Part shown: positions 32,775-40,243 of the stretch, piece by piece
Position numbering within the stretch: position 1 is the first letter of the stretch
Layout of the letters: every line of letters starts with the position of its first letter
Assembly: GCF_004403515.1 (NCBI RefSeq)
Contig: NZ_SOHH01000061.1
Location: forward strand, 62,001-126,000
Length of the DNA: 64,000 nucleotides
Direction of reading: 5' to 3'
From: Cryobacterium fucosi
GTDB lineage: Bacteria; Actinomycetota; Actinomycetes; Actinomycetales; Microbacteriaceae
Position numbers and translations under genes: made by a program
Notes under the pieces: model-generated
Database searches by the model: none
Seen by the model: the letters and a program-made list of their open reading frames with translations, nothing else
What the model was told of the DNA's origin: nothing

Positions 32775-33065
32775 ATGATGTGGGGCTATGGAGGAGGAAT
32801 GGGCTGGGGCTGGGTGTTCGGCCTGCTGGCACTGGTCGGCATCGCCTTGCTGGTCGTGCTCCTGGTGCGGCTGTTCAGCGGCGGCATCGACCGCACCGGG
32901 ATCGACCGACGGGACGCACCGGGACTGCAGCCGCCCGCAGCCCAGCCGCCGCTCGCCCAGGGTCGCAGCCGCGCCCGCCAGATTCTCGACGAGCGTTTCG
33001 CACAGGGCGAGCTCACGTCCGAGCAGTACCGCGAACAGATCCAGGTTCTCGGCGAGGAAGCCTAG
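32775..33065 (+). CDS. small membrane protein with SHOCT domain
   Basis: A 96-residue protein: a Gly/Trp/Met-rich start (MMWGYGGGMGWGW), one membrane helix (VFGLLALVGIALLVVLLVRL), a Pro/Gln linker, and a C-terminal SHOCT motif (SRARQILDERFAQGELTSEQ). SHOCT tails are short helical modules often found in small membrane proteins. AAGGGAGA precedes the ATG. Its stop overlaps the GTG of the multicopper oxidase by one base. A second SHOCT protein is encoded at 41727. Confidence 0.8.
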   Translation: MMWGYGGGMGWGWVFGLLALVGIALLVVLLVRLFSGGIDRTGIDRRDAPGLQPPAAQPPLAQGRSRARQILDERFAQGELTSEQYREQIQVLGEEA

Positions 33066-34576
33066 TGGAGCCGATCAGCCGCCGGACCGCCGTCACCCTC
33101 GGCGGCCTGGGGCTGGCCGGCACCGCGATCGGCGGCGCCGGCCTGCTCTGGACCGCTCAGCCCGGCTTCACCCCGTTCGGCGAGCCGGTCGCCCGGTCGG
33201 CCTTCAGGGCGAAATCCGGCGAGCCGCTGCGCCAGCCGACCGAGCAGAGGAGTCGTGACGGCGTGCTCGAGGTGACATTGGATGCCTCCCCCGGCCGAAT
33301 GCGGATCGGCGGCCGGAACGCCACGACCCTCGGCTACAACGGCGGCCTCCCCGGCCCGACGCTGCGGGTGCGGGCCGGGGACCGGCTCGCGGTGACCCTG
33401 CGCAACGGTCTCACCGACCCCACCAACCTTCACACCCACGGGCTGCACGTCTCTCCAGAGGGCAACAGTGACAACCCGTTCGTTGTGGTCGAACCGGGCG
33501 ACTCGTTCGACTACGAGTTCCGGCTGCCGGCCGACCACCCGCCCGGTCTCTACTGGTACCACCCGCACCACCACGGAGTCGCGGCCGGCCAGGTCTTCGG
33601 CGGGCTGTACGGCGCGATCGTCGTCGACGACCCTCTGCCGATCCCGGTCACCCGCGAACGCGTACTGGTGATCTCCGACCTCACCCTGGACTCCGCCGGC
33701 AATCTGACCCGGTCGACCGTGGCCGAACGGATGCACGGCCGAGAGGGTGAGCTGGTGCTGGTGAATGGCCAGCTGAAGCCGTCGGTGGACATCCGTTCGG
33801 GCGAACGCGAACGCTGGCGAATAGTGAACGCCTGCGCCTCGCGCTACCTGCGACTCCGCCTCGACGGGCAGGAGTTGCACCTTCTCGGTCTGGACTCCGG
33901 CCGGTTCGCCAAACCGGAGAAGGTGGACGAGGTGATGCTGGCACCCGGCAATCGAGCCGATCTGCTCGTCACCGCGAGTGAGGGCAGCACTGCCCTGCGC
34001 GCCGTTCCCTACGATCGCGGCAGCGACGGCATGATGGGCGGGGGTCGCGGATCCTCCCTCGCCGAGGTCACCCTCGCCACGGTGACTGTCGAGGGTGCGG
34101 ATGCCGGTGCCGGCGACACGGCCGACTCGCTGCCGGCAATCCCCCGCCAGGCCACACCAGTGGACCTCCGCGGTGCCACCGTCACGGCGCGCCGCGAATT
34201 CGTCTTCGAGATGGGCATGGGCGGCATGATGGGCGGCGGGGGCATGGGCTTCACCATCAACGGCCGCGAATTCGACGGCGGCCGGGTCGACACCACCGTG
34301 CAGGGCGGCAGCGTCGAGGAATGGACCCTGACCAACGCCAGCCAGATGGACCACCCCGTGCACCTGCACGTGTGGCCGATGCAGGTCGTCGAACGGGTAG
34401 GCCGGGCCGTGGACTCCGTGCTCTGGCAGGACGTCGTCAACGTGCCGGCCCGCTCGGCCGTGCGGGTGCGGGTCGCCTTCACCGGGTTCACCGGCAAGAC
34501 CGTGTACCACTGCCACATCCTCGACCACGAAGACAACGGCATGATGGGCGTCATCGACGCCCGCGCCGCAAACTGA
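33065..34576 (+). CDS. multicopper oxidase, Tat-exported
   Basis: A 503-residue secreted oxidase. The N-terminus has a twin-arginine signal (ISRRTAVTLGGLGLAGTA). Copper-binding motifs are in order: LHTHGLHV, WYHPHHHG, HPVHLHVWPM and HCHILDHEDNGMMG, giving type 1, 2 and 3 sites. A Met/Gly-rich loop (GMGGMMGGGGMGF) near residue 385 and another (GMMGGGRG) near 325 may bind extra Cu(I). Enzymes like this oxidise Cu(I) or phenols in the cell envelope. It is coupled to the SHOCT gene by overlap of TAG/GTG. Confidence 0.93.
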   Translation: MEPISRRTAVTLGGLGLAGTAIGGAGLLWTAQPGFTPFGEPVARSAFRAKSGEPLRQPTEQRSRDGVLEVTLDASPGRMRIGGRNATTLGYNGGLPGPTLRVRAGDRLAVTLRNGLTDPTNLHTHGLHVSPEGNSDNPFVVVEPGDSFDYEFRLPADHPPGLYWYHPHHHGVAAGQVFGGLYGAIVVDDPLPIPVTRERVLVISDLTLDSAGNLTRSTVAERMHGREGELVLVNGQLKPSVDIRSGERERWRIVNACASRYLRLRLDGQELHLLGLDSGRFAKPEKVDEVMLAPGNRADLLVTASEGSTALRAVPYDRGSDGMMGGGRGSSLAEVTLATVTVEGADAGAGDTADSLPAIPRQATPVDLRGATVTARREFVFEMGMGGMMGGGGMGFTINGREFDGGRVDTTVQGGSVEEWTLTNASQMDHPVHLHVWPMQVVERVGRAVDSVLWQDVVNVPARSAVRVRVAFTGFTGKTVYHCHILDHEDNGMMGVIDARAAN

Positions 34577-34611
34577 CCACTCCCCTGGAGTGGACCGGAA
34601 AGAATCAGGAC

Positions 34612-35841
34612 ATGAAACACAGCGGGCTTTTCCGGCGGACCACGCCGGAGGCGGTCGAGACCACTCGTCTGGCCGACTTCTCCTACCTCGACCCCGGGGT
34701 GGTCTACCTCGACTCCGCCTGCCAGAGCCTGCGCCCCCAGCCGGTGCTGGATGCGCTGACGGAGTATTACACCAGCTACAACGCGTGCGGCGGCCGGGTG
34801 AAATACGCCTGGGGCAGGCGCGTCGATGACGAGGTGGCGGCCGCACGCCAGGGCGTTCTGGGCCTGCTCGGCCTGTCGGGCCGCCATTACGCGGTGTCCT
34901 TCACCCTGAACACGACCTTCGGCCTGAACCTGCTGCTGCAGCAGCTGCCGCTGGGCCGTTACGCCCGGGTCGTCACCAGCCACGTCGAGCACAACTCGGT
35001 GTTCCTGCCCACCATGACGGCCGCGAAACGACTCGGCGTCCCCCGGCTCGTGCTCGGCCGGGCCGAAGACGGCGCCCTGCTCTACGAACCGGCCCAGCTC
35101 GAACGCGCGGTCGTGGTCGTCAATGCCGCCTCGAACATCGACGGCCGGCTCCTGACGAACCTGGCCGACCTCGTGCGCGACACCCATGCCAAGGGCGGGA
35201 TCGTCATCCTCGACGCCGCGCAGTCGATGGCGCACGAACGCGCCCTGCTGCAGAAGACCGACGCGGATGCGATCTGCTTCTCCGCGCACAAGATGTACGG
35301 CGCGAGCCTGGGCGTGATCGTCGCCCGGCGCGAGCTGCTGTCCTCGCTCGAGCTCTCCTTCGTCGGCGGCGGCATGGTCGCGGATGTCCGTGAAGACTCC
35401 TACGACCTGCTGCCGAACGACCCGGGCGCCCTGCTCGAACCCGGGCTGCAGGCCTGGGCCGAGATTATCGCCCTCCGCCACGCGACCGACTGGCTCGGCC
35501 AGGTGCGCCCCGGCGGCCGGCCCCCCGCCGAACACGTCTCGGCCCTGTCGGAGCGGCTCTTCGACTCGCTCTCCGACATCCCCGGCCTGACCATGGTCAA
35601 CACCGCGGCCAGCCCGGTGATCAGCGTCTACGCGCCGAAGCAGGATTCCCACCGGCTCGCGGTCTTCCTCTCCCAGTCGGGCATCGCCGCGCGCAGCGGC
35701 TACTTCTGCGCCCACCACTACCTCAAGGAACGCCTCGGCCTGCCCCCGCTGCTGCGTTTCTCGCTCGGACTGCATTCGACCACGGCGGACGTCGACCGGG
35801 CGCAGGACGCCCTCGCGCGCCTCATGAAAGGCCTCTCCTAA
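34612..35841 (+). CDS. SufS-like cysteine desulfurase / class V aminotransferase
   Basis: A 409-residue PLP enzyme of the class V family. The PLP lysine is Lys227 in FSAHKMYGASLG, with GIVILDAAQSMAHER before it. The Cys366 in RSGYFCAHHYLKE lies where SufS-type desulfurases have their catalytic cysteine. The N-terminus (VVYLDSACQSLRPQPVLDAL) matches the family. It may release sulfur from cysteine or act on a related amino acid. It is followed without a gap by the CxxC membrane protein, and both follow the multicopper oxidase, an unusual combination. Confidence 0.8.
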   Translation: MKHSGLFRRTTPEAVETTRLADFSYLDPGVVYLDSACQSLRPQPVLDALTEYYTSYNACGGRVKYAWGRRVDDEVAAARQGVLGLLGLSGRHYAVSFTLNTTFGLNLLLQQLPLGRYARVVTSHVEHNSVFLPTMTAAKRLGVPRLVLGRAEDGALLYEPAQLERAVVVVNAASNIDGRLLTNLADLVRDTHAKGGIVILDAAQSMAHERALLQKTDADAICFSAHKMYGASLGVIVARRELLSSLELSFVGGGMVADVREDSYDLLPNDPGALLEPGLQAWAEIIALRHATDWLGQVRPGGRPPAEHVSALSERLFDSLSDIPGLTMVNTAASPVISVYAPKQDSHRLAVFLSQSGIAARSGYFCAHHYLKERLGLPPLLRFSLGLHSTTADVDRAQDALARLMKGLS

Positions 35842-36903
35842 GTGTTCTGCATTGCCGCCTTCATCGTTCTCCTGTTCATGGCCGCCATCTCGGCGCGCTA
35901 CCGGCGCTACCTCGCGAAAGCGGCGAGCTGCACCCTTCGCCGGATGACGTTCCGCCCGTGCGACACGACCTTCAAGCAAGACCTGAAGGACCACATGCTC
36001 GCGCCGCTCGCGGCGCGCCGCCCCGGACTCGTCGGCCCCGCCAGTGTCGCCCTCGAGGTGGTGGCGTTCCTCGTCGTGCTCACGACGCTCTGGAGCGGCT
36101 ACGTCGTCGTCGGAAGCGCGGCGAACCTCTACGTCTACGGCACCTGCAACAAGCAGGACTCGGCCTCCTGCAGCCTGGGCGCCGAGGCTTGCTCGATCCC
36201 CGACCAGACCCCGACCGTCGGCGAATCCATCGCGGCCTGGGACATCGTCGGTGCCTTCGGCAACGACTTCGTGCGGCTCGGCGAGACGTTCTCCGCGATC
36301 CCCTCGCGGATGCAGAACTGGGACGCGTTGGAGTACCTGCCGGCGAACGCGACCTACCTGAACGGCCTGGACGCGAAGAAGGAGACGGCTCTCGAGGTCA
36401 TCGACCCCGGCTGCACCTACTGCCTGCAGCTGTTCCAGAACATCGAGGAGGCCGGCTTCGCCGACCGCCAGAACCTCAGCTACATCGCCTTCCCGATCCA
36501 GTCGGCGACGGGCTACAAATTCCCGAACTCGCTGCTGGTCACCCAGTACCTCGAGGCCCTGCGCCTGAACCCGCTCGCCGACGCGAAAACCCCGGTCGAC
36601 TGGCAGATCCTCAAGCGGATCTACACCGAGGAGAACGACGAGGGCGTGTCGTGGCAGAGCGCCATCAACAGCGCGGACCCGGCGGAGACCACCACCTTGC
36701 TGCAGGAGTGGGCGCGTGAATTCGGGTTGAGCCAGGCGCAGGTCGACACCGTCGCATCCGTCGCCGGTTCGGCGAAGGTCGCCCAGGTGATCGCCGACAA
36801 CAAGACCCTGGTCGAGGAGCGGATCCACACCGTGAAGATCCCGACCCTCATCTTCGACGGACGCCGCCACGACGGGCTGGTTTCGGTCGGCGACCTGGAC
36901 TGA
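35842..36903 (+). CDS. membrane-anchored thioredoxin-like CxxC protein
   Basis: A 353-residue protein. It starts at a GTG directly after the aminotransferase stop. The N-terminus has one hydrophobic stretch (FIVLLFMAAI), a cytosolic RYRRYLAKAASC / CTLRRMTFRPC segment, a second helix near residue 70-90 (ASVALEVVAFLVVLTTLW), then an extracytoplasmic part with Cys pairs (GTCNKQDSASC, GAEAC). The thioredoxin-like domain has the CxxC centre DPGCTYC (Cys191, Cys194) and ends VKIPTLIFDGRRHDGL. It looks like a DsbA/thioredoxin partner of the desulfurase. Its 3' end overlaps the convergent EamA gene by 56 bases. Confidence 0.7.
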   Translation: MFCIAAFIVLLFMAAISARYRRYLAKAASCTLRRMTFRPCDTTFKQDLKDHMLAPLAARRPGLVGPASVALEVVAFLVVLTTLWSGYVVVGSAANLYVYGTCNKQDSASCSLGAEACSIPDQTPTVGESIAAWDIVGAFGNDFVRLGETFSAIPSRMQNWDALEYLPANATYLNGLDAKKETALEVIDPGCTYCLQLFQNIEEAGFADRQNLSYIAFPIQSATGYKFPNSLLVTQYLEALRLNPLADAKTPVDWQILKRIYTEENDEGVSWQSAINSADPAETTTLLQEWAREFGLSQAQVDTVASVAGSAKVAQVIADNKTLVEERIHTVKIPTLIFDGRRHDGLVSVGDLD

Positions 36904-37747
36904 CCGCGTTCGTGGCCACCACGGCCGCGAGCACGATGGCCGCTCCGAGCAGCTGGCCGAGGCTGAGCGGCTGCCGCAGCAGCACCCAGCCGCAGGTGAC
37001 GGCGACGATCGGGCTGAGCAGCCCGAGGAAGGCGACGGAGGCCACCGGCAGGTTCTCGATCCCCCGGAACCAGAGCGTGTAGGCGAGCGCTGTGCCGAGC
37101 ACGGCGAGATAGGCGTAGCCGGCGAGGTTGACCGGAGTGAGGGGCTCCGTCGGGAGCCCCTCCACGACCAGCAGGAGCGGGAGCAGCACCAGCCCGCCGG
37201 CCACGAGCTGCCAGGAGGTGCTGACGAGCGGATGCGCCGGCCGGCCCCAGCGCTTGGCGAGCACCGTGCCGACGGCCATCACCACGGCGCCGCCGAGTGC
37301 GGCGAGCACACCAACCAGATCGAGCCGGGCCGTGGCCTGCAACACCAGAAGCGCCACGCCGAAGATCCCGGCGACCCCCGCCACAACCCTCAGCCCGGTG
37401 ACCCGGTCGCCGAGGAACCGGGCGGCCAGCACCGTGACGAGAAGCGGCTGCACCGCACCCATCGTGGCGGCCACCCCGCCGGGCAGCCGATAGGCGGCCA
37501 GGAACAGCAGGGCGAAGAACGCGCCGATGTTCAGCGTGCCGAGCACAAGCGACTTCCACCACCAGGCACCGCGGGGCAGCCTCCGGGTCAACAGCACGAT
37601 CAGAAGGCCGGCCGGCAGGGCGCGCAGGGTTGCGGCCAACAACGGGCGGTCGGCCGGCAGGAACTGGGTCGTGACCAGGTAGGTGGTCCCCCAGAGGATC
37701 GGGGCCACCATGGTGGCCGGCACCATCCAGAGTCGATTACTAAGCAC
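36848..37747 (-). CDS. EamA/DMT family exporter
   Basis: A 299-residue membrane protein with ten hydrophobic segments in two EamA halves. Marks include VPATMVAPILWGTTYLVTTQ, RLPGGVAATMGAVQPLLVTV and ENLPVASVAFLGLLSPIVAV. The basic tail (RRPKPARRGGVRRR) is cytosolic. Divergent from a MarR regulator with two palindromes between, it is likely a repressed metabolite or drug exporter. The ATG at 37747 lies within the operator region. Confidence 0.88.
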   Translation of the reverse strand: MLSNRLWMVPATMVAPILWGTTYLVTTQFLPADRPLLAATLRALPAGLLIVLLTRRLPRGAWWWKSLVLGTLNIGAFFALLFLAAYRLPGGVAATMGAVQPLLVTVLAARFLGDRVTGLRVVAGVAGIFGVALLVLQATARLDLVGVLAALGGAVVMAVGTVLAKRWGRPAHPLVSTSWQLVAGGLVLLPLLLVVEGLPTEPLTPVNLAGYAYLAVLGTALAYTLWFRGIENLPVASVAFLGLLSPIVAVTCGWVLLRQPLSLGQLLGAAIVLAAVVATNAVSPGRRPKPARRGGVRRR

Positions 37748-37772
37748 TTAGCGATATTAGCTAAGTACTTAG
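37740..37772. promoter_or_regulatory. tandem MarR operators
   Basis: CTAAGCACTTAG (37740-37751) and CTAAGTACTTAG (37761-37772) are two palindromic sites 21 bases apart, exactly two helical turns. The first overlaps the EamA start codon on the minus strand and the second ends 20 bases before the marR ATG. The layout fits a MarR protein that represses both genes. Confidence 0.75.
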
Positions 37773-37792
37773 GAAAAAGCTAGATTGAATGC

Positions 37793-38299
37793 ATGACAGA
37801 CCACGTTGACGGTATCCTCGCCCAATGGGCGGCCGAGCGCCCCGACCTCGACGTGTCTCCGATGGCCGTGCTCGGCCGGCTCGCCCGCACCTCCCGGCTG
37901 GCCGACGCGAGCCTCGGCGCCACGTTCGCCCGGCACGGCCTCGACGCGGCATCCTTCGACGTGCTCGCCACCCTCCGGCGCAGCGGAACGCCGTTTCGGC
38001 TGACACCGACCGAGATCGGCCTGAGCGCCATGGTCACCTCCAGCGCCATCGCCCAGCGGCTGAACCGGCTTGAGCGGGAGGGCCTCGTGCGCCGCAGCCC
38101 GAATGCGGCCGACGGCCGCGGCACCGACGTCAGCCTCACCCCGGAGGGTCTGGCGGTGATCGACCGGGCGCTACCTGACCACGTCGCCACCGAGCAACGG
38201 ATGCTCGCGGGCCTGAACGAGGAGCAGCGGTCCGCCCTCGCGACCCTGCTCCAGGCGCTGGCCGACTCGCTGACGCGCTCCGCGGACGAATCAGTCTGA
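37793..38299 (+). CDS. MarR family transcriptional regulator
   Basis: A 168-residue winged-helix regulator: FDVLATLRRSGTPFRLTPTE, IGLSAMVTSSAIAQRLNRLE, REGLVRRSPNAADGRGTDVS. The DGRGTDVSLT wing is the MarR signature. It is divergent from an EamA exporter, with two operators in the 45-base space. It probably senses a small aromatic or oxidant and controls the exporter. Confidence 0.9.
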   Translation: MTDHVDGILAQWAAERPDLDVSPMAVLGRLARTSRLADASLGATFARHGLDAASFDVLATLRRSGTPFRLTPTEIGLSAMVTSSAIAQRLNRLEREGLVRRSPNAADGRGTDVSLTPEGLAVIDRALPDHVATEQRMLAGLNEEQRSALATLLQALADSLTRSADESV

Positions 38300-38301
38300 G
38301 G

Positions 38302-38485
38302 CTACGGCTTCCAGACCAAGAGCACTACGACGATCACGAGCAGGAACGACGAGATCCCCGACCCCATCGCGATGCGCGAGTAGCCGGCGTCCCTGGCATC
38401 CGGAGCTGCGGCAAGCCGGCTTAGCCAGCGAGGTGACCTATCCGGCCTCCCCGGCCCGGATCGAACGCCTGGCCGTATCGGCGCG
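38302..38485 (-). pseudogene. deleted second copy of the small membrane protein gene at 42095
   Basis: Minus-strand translation ends DAGYSRIAMGSGISSFLLVI, VVVLLVWKP and stop at 38302-38304, nearly the same as VAGYSRVAMGSGISSLLLVI...VLKP of the gene at 42095. Further upstream the segment RSIRAGEAGQVTSLAK matches RSIRTGEAGQVSSLAK of that gene. The stretch between them (about 80 codons, the central helices) is missing. So this is an internally deleted paralogue. The remaining 38300-38607 holds an A/T-rich patch near 38505-38545 that may be the promoter of the next gene. Confidence 0.7.
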
Positions 38486-38607
38486 AAGGCGACTCTCAGC
38501 TCAGACTAATTAAAAGGAATAGCATTGTAACTAATAGTGCTGGTTCATCGGTTCGTTCAATGGCTCCCGTGAACCGCAGCGAAATGACCGACGAGCGAAG
38601 GAAAGCA

Positions 38608-39705
38608 ATGAACAGAAAACGCGCGGTGGCCATCGGTGCGATCCCGGTCGTCGTCTTTGCCCTCGCGGCGGCGGTCCTGGTGGCCACCGCCGATGACACG
38701 AAGTCACAGGCCTCCCCGCATGAGGACCTCGTGACCGGCACTGTTTGGGTCGCCAACGAAGACGGTGGCAGCCTCACGGCCATCGACGCGGCGTCGAACA
38801 CGGTAGCAACCACCCTGACCGGCATCGAGAGCCCGCACAATGTGCAAGCGTCAGCCGATGGACGCTCGGTATGGGCGGTGAGCGGAACGACGTCCATGGC
38901 GGTCAAGATCGACTCATCGTCGCTGGCCGTGACCGGCACGGTCGCCACGGGCGCCATGCCGACTCATGTTGTCGTCACACCGGACCTGAAGACAAGCTAC
39001 GTCAGCAACAACGCCGACAACACCGTGACGGCGATCAACACCACGACGATGGAGTCCACCGCCACGATCGCGGTCGGAACCGGCCCGCACGGTCTCAGGC
39101 CGAGTCCTGACGGAGAATGGATCTACGTTGCCAACATCGGCGGTACGACGCTGAGCGTGATCGACACTGCAACCAACTCACAGGTCGCTGAAGTCGAGGT
39201 CGGGACGACGCCCGCTCAAGTGGCTTTCTCGCCGGACGGACGCTTCGTCTACACCTCGCTCAGCGGGGAGGGCGCCGTGGCGAAAGTCGACGTGGCAACC
39301 CGGAAACTCGTCGCAAAGACAGCGGTCGGCCCCGGACCGATCCAGACGTTTGTGAGCCCGGACAACAAGTTTCTTCTCGTCGCCAACCAGGGCACCAAGG
39401 AGAAACCCGGCACGACAGTCTCCGTTCTTGACACCGAAACGTTCACGGTCCTGCAAACCGTGAAGACTGGCAAGGGCGCCCACGGCGTCGTCGTCGACCC
39501 GTCCAGCCGTCACGCATACATCACCAATATGTTTGAAGACAGCGTCGCCGTCCTCGACCTCAAGTCGCTCAAGGTCGTCTCCCGAATTCCGGTCGGATCC
39601 ACGCCGAACGGAATCAGCTTCTCAACTCAGGTCGTCAAACGCTCCCCGGCGACGGGACTCGATCTCCGGATGGATTCAAACGGCGCGCCTTCGATGGGTC
39701 ACTAG
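38608..39705 (+). CDS. YVTN-type beta-propeller surface protein
   Basis: A 365-residue exported protein. After a signal anchor (AIGAIPVVVFALAAAVLVAT) come about seven YVTN/YncE propeller repeats: GTVWVANEDGGSLTAIDAAS, SVWAVSGTTSMAVKIDS, TSYVSNNADNTVTAINT, WIYVANIGGTTLSVIDTATN, FVYTSLSGEGAVAKVDV, LLVANQGTKEKPGTTVSVLD, HAYITNMFEDSVAVLDLKS. The ATG at 38608 follows GAAGGAAAG. The function of this family is mostly structural or binding, sometimes with metals or cofactors. The codon use is less extreme than in the neighbours. Confidence 0.82.
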   Translation: MNRKRAVAIGAIPVVVFALAAAVLVATADDTKSQASPHEDLVTGTVWVANEDGGSLTAIDAASNTVATTLTGIESPHNVQASADGRSVWAVSGTTSMAVKIDSSSLAVTGTVATGAMPTHVVVTPDLKTSYVSNNADNTVTAINTTTMESTATIAVGTGPHGLRPSPDGEWIYVANIGGTTLSVIDTATNSQVAEVEVGTTPAQVAFSPDGRFVYTSLSGEGAVAKVDVATRKLVAKTAVGPGPIQTFVSPDNKFLLVANQGTKEKPGTTVSVLDTETFTVLQTVKTGKGAHGVVVDPSSRHAYITNMFEDSVAVLDLKSLKVVSRIPVGSTPNGISFSTQVVKRSPATGLDLRMDSNGAPSMGH

Positions 39706-39952
39706 GGCCGAGAGGCCTGCACGTCCGGGTGATCGGCGGGCCCGTGGTGCTGGGCAGACTCTCTCAGGCCAGAAAATCCTGGCGCACGCCGAGGACCTCA
39801 TCGGTGAGGGCGATCGATTCGCCCCCGTGCGGGATAGGGGGGGCGCAGAGCCCTGAAACTGGCTGGCCACATGGCCTTTTCACGCCCAGTGTCATCCTGC
39901 GCGATTCGGTGATATCGTGCGCTGCGTCATCCACGGAGGGTCAGAAGGCGGA

Positions 39953-40243
39953 GTGGTCGTCGACGAGGGATACGTCAAGGTTCAACAGGCGTTGAGCTTC
40001 CTGGTCACGGATACCACCCCCGCCGGCATTGCCCAGGCCTAGGCAATGATCAACGACGCACTGGCCTCTGAAGACCAGGATGGCGTCTCGGTCGCGGAGG
40101 TCAGACAGGCCAGGACCATCCTTGAGGCCGGCAGGACGGGCGAAGCACGGGTTCGGCTGGCCGTACTCTGCGTCGAGGGCAGCTCACCCGCCGGATCGCC
40201 GTCGCCGACCCTACCGCCGGCTGTCCCGCCGAGTCCCCCGTAG
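39953..40243 (+). pseudogene. secreted-protein-like gene with an in-frame stop
   Basis: One frame reads VVVDEGYVKVQQALSFLVTD, TTPAGIAQA, then TAG (40037-40039), then AMINDALASEDQDGVSVAEV, RQARTILEAGRTGEARVRLA. The protein-like, helical text on both sides of the stop suggests one gene broken by a nonsense mutation. I do not know the family. The region 39706-39952 before it contains only scraps and an inverted repeat CGCCCCC/GGGGGCG near 39819-39846. The last bases overlap the convergent MFS gene. Confidence 0.45.

Noticed and set aside
34009-36870. A 953-codon open frame on the minus strand
   Set aside because: It is the antisense shadow of the oxidase, desulfurase and CxxC genes. Its translation is rich in Arg, Gly, Val and Asp with no fold features.
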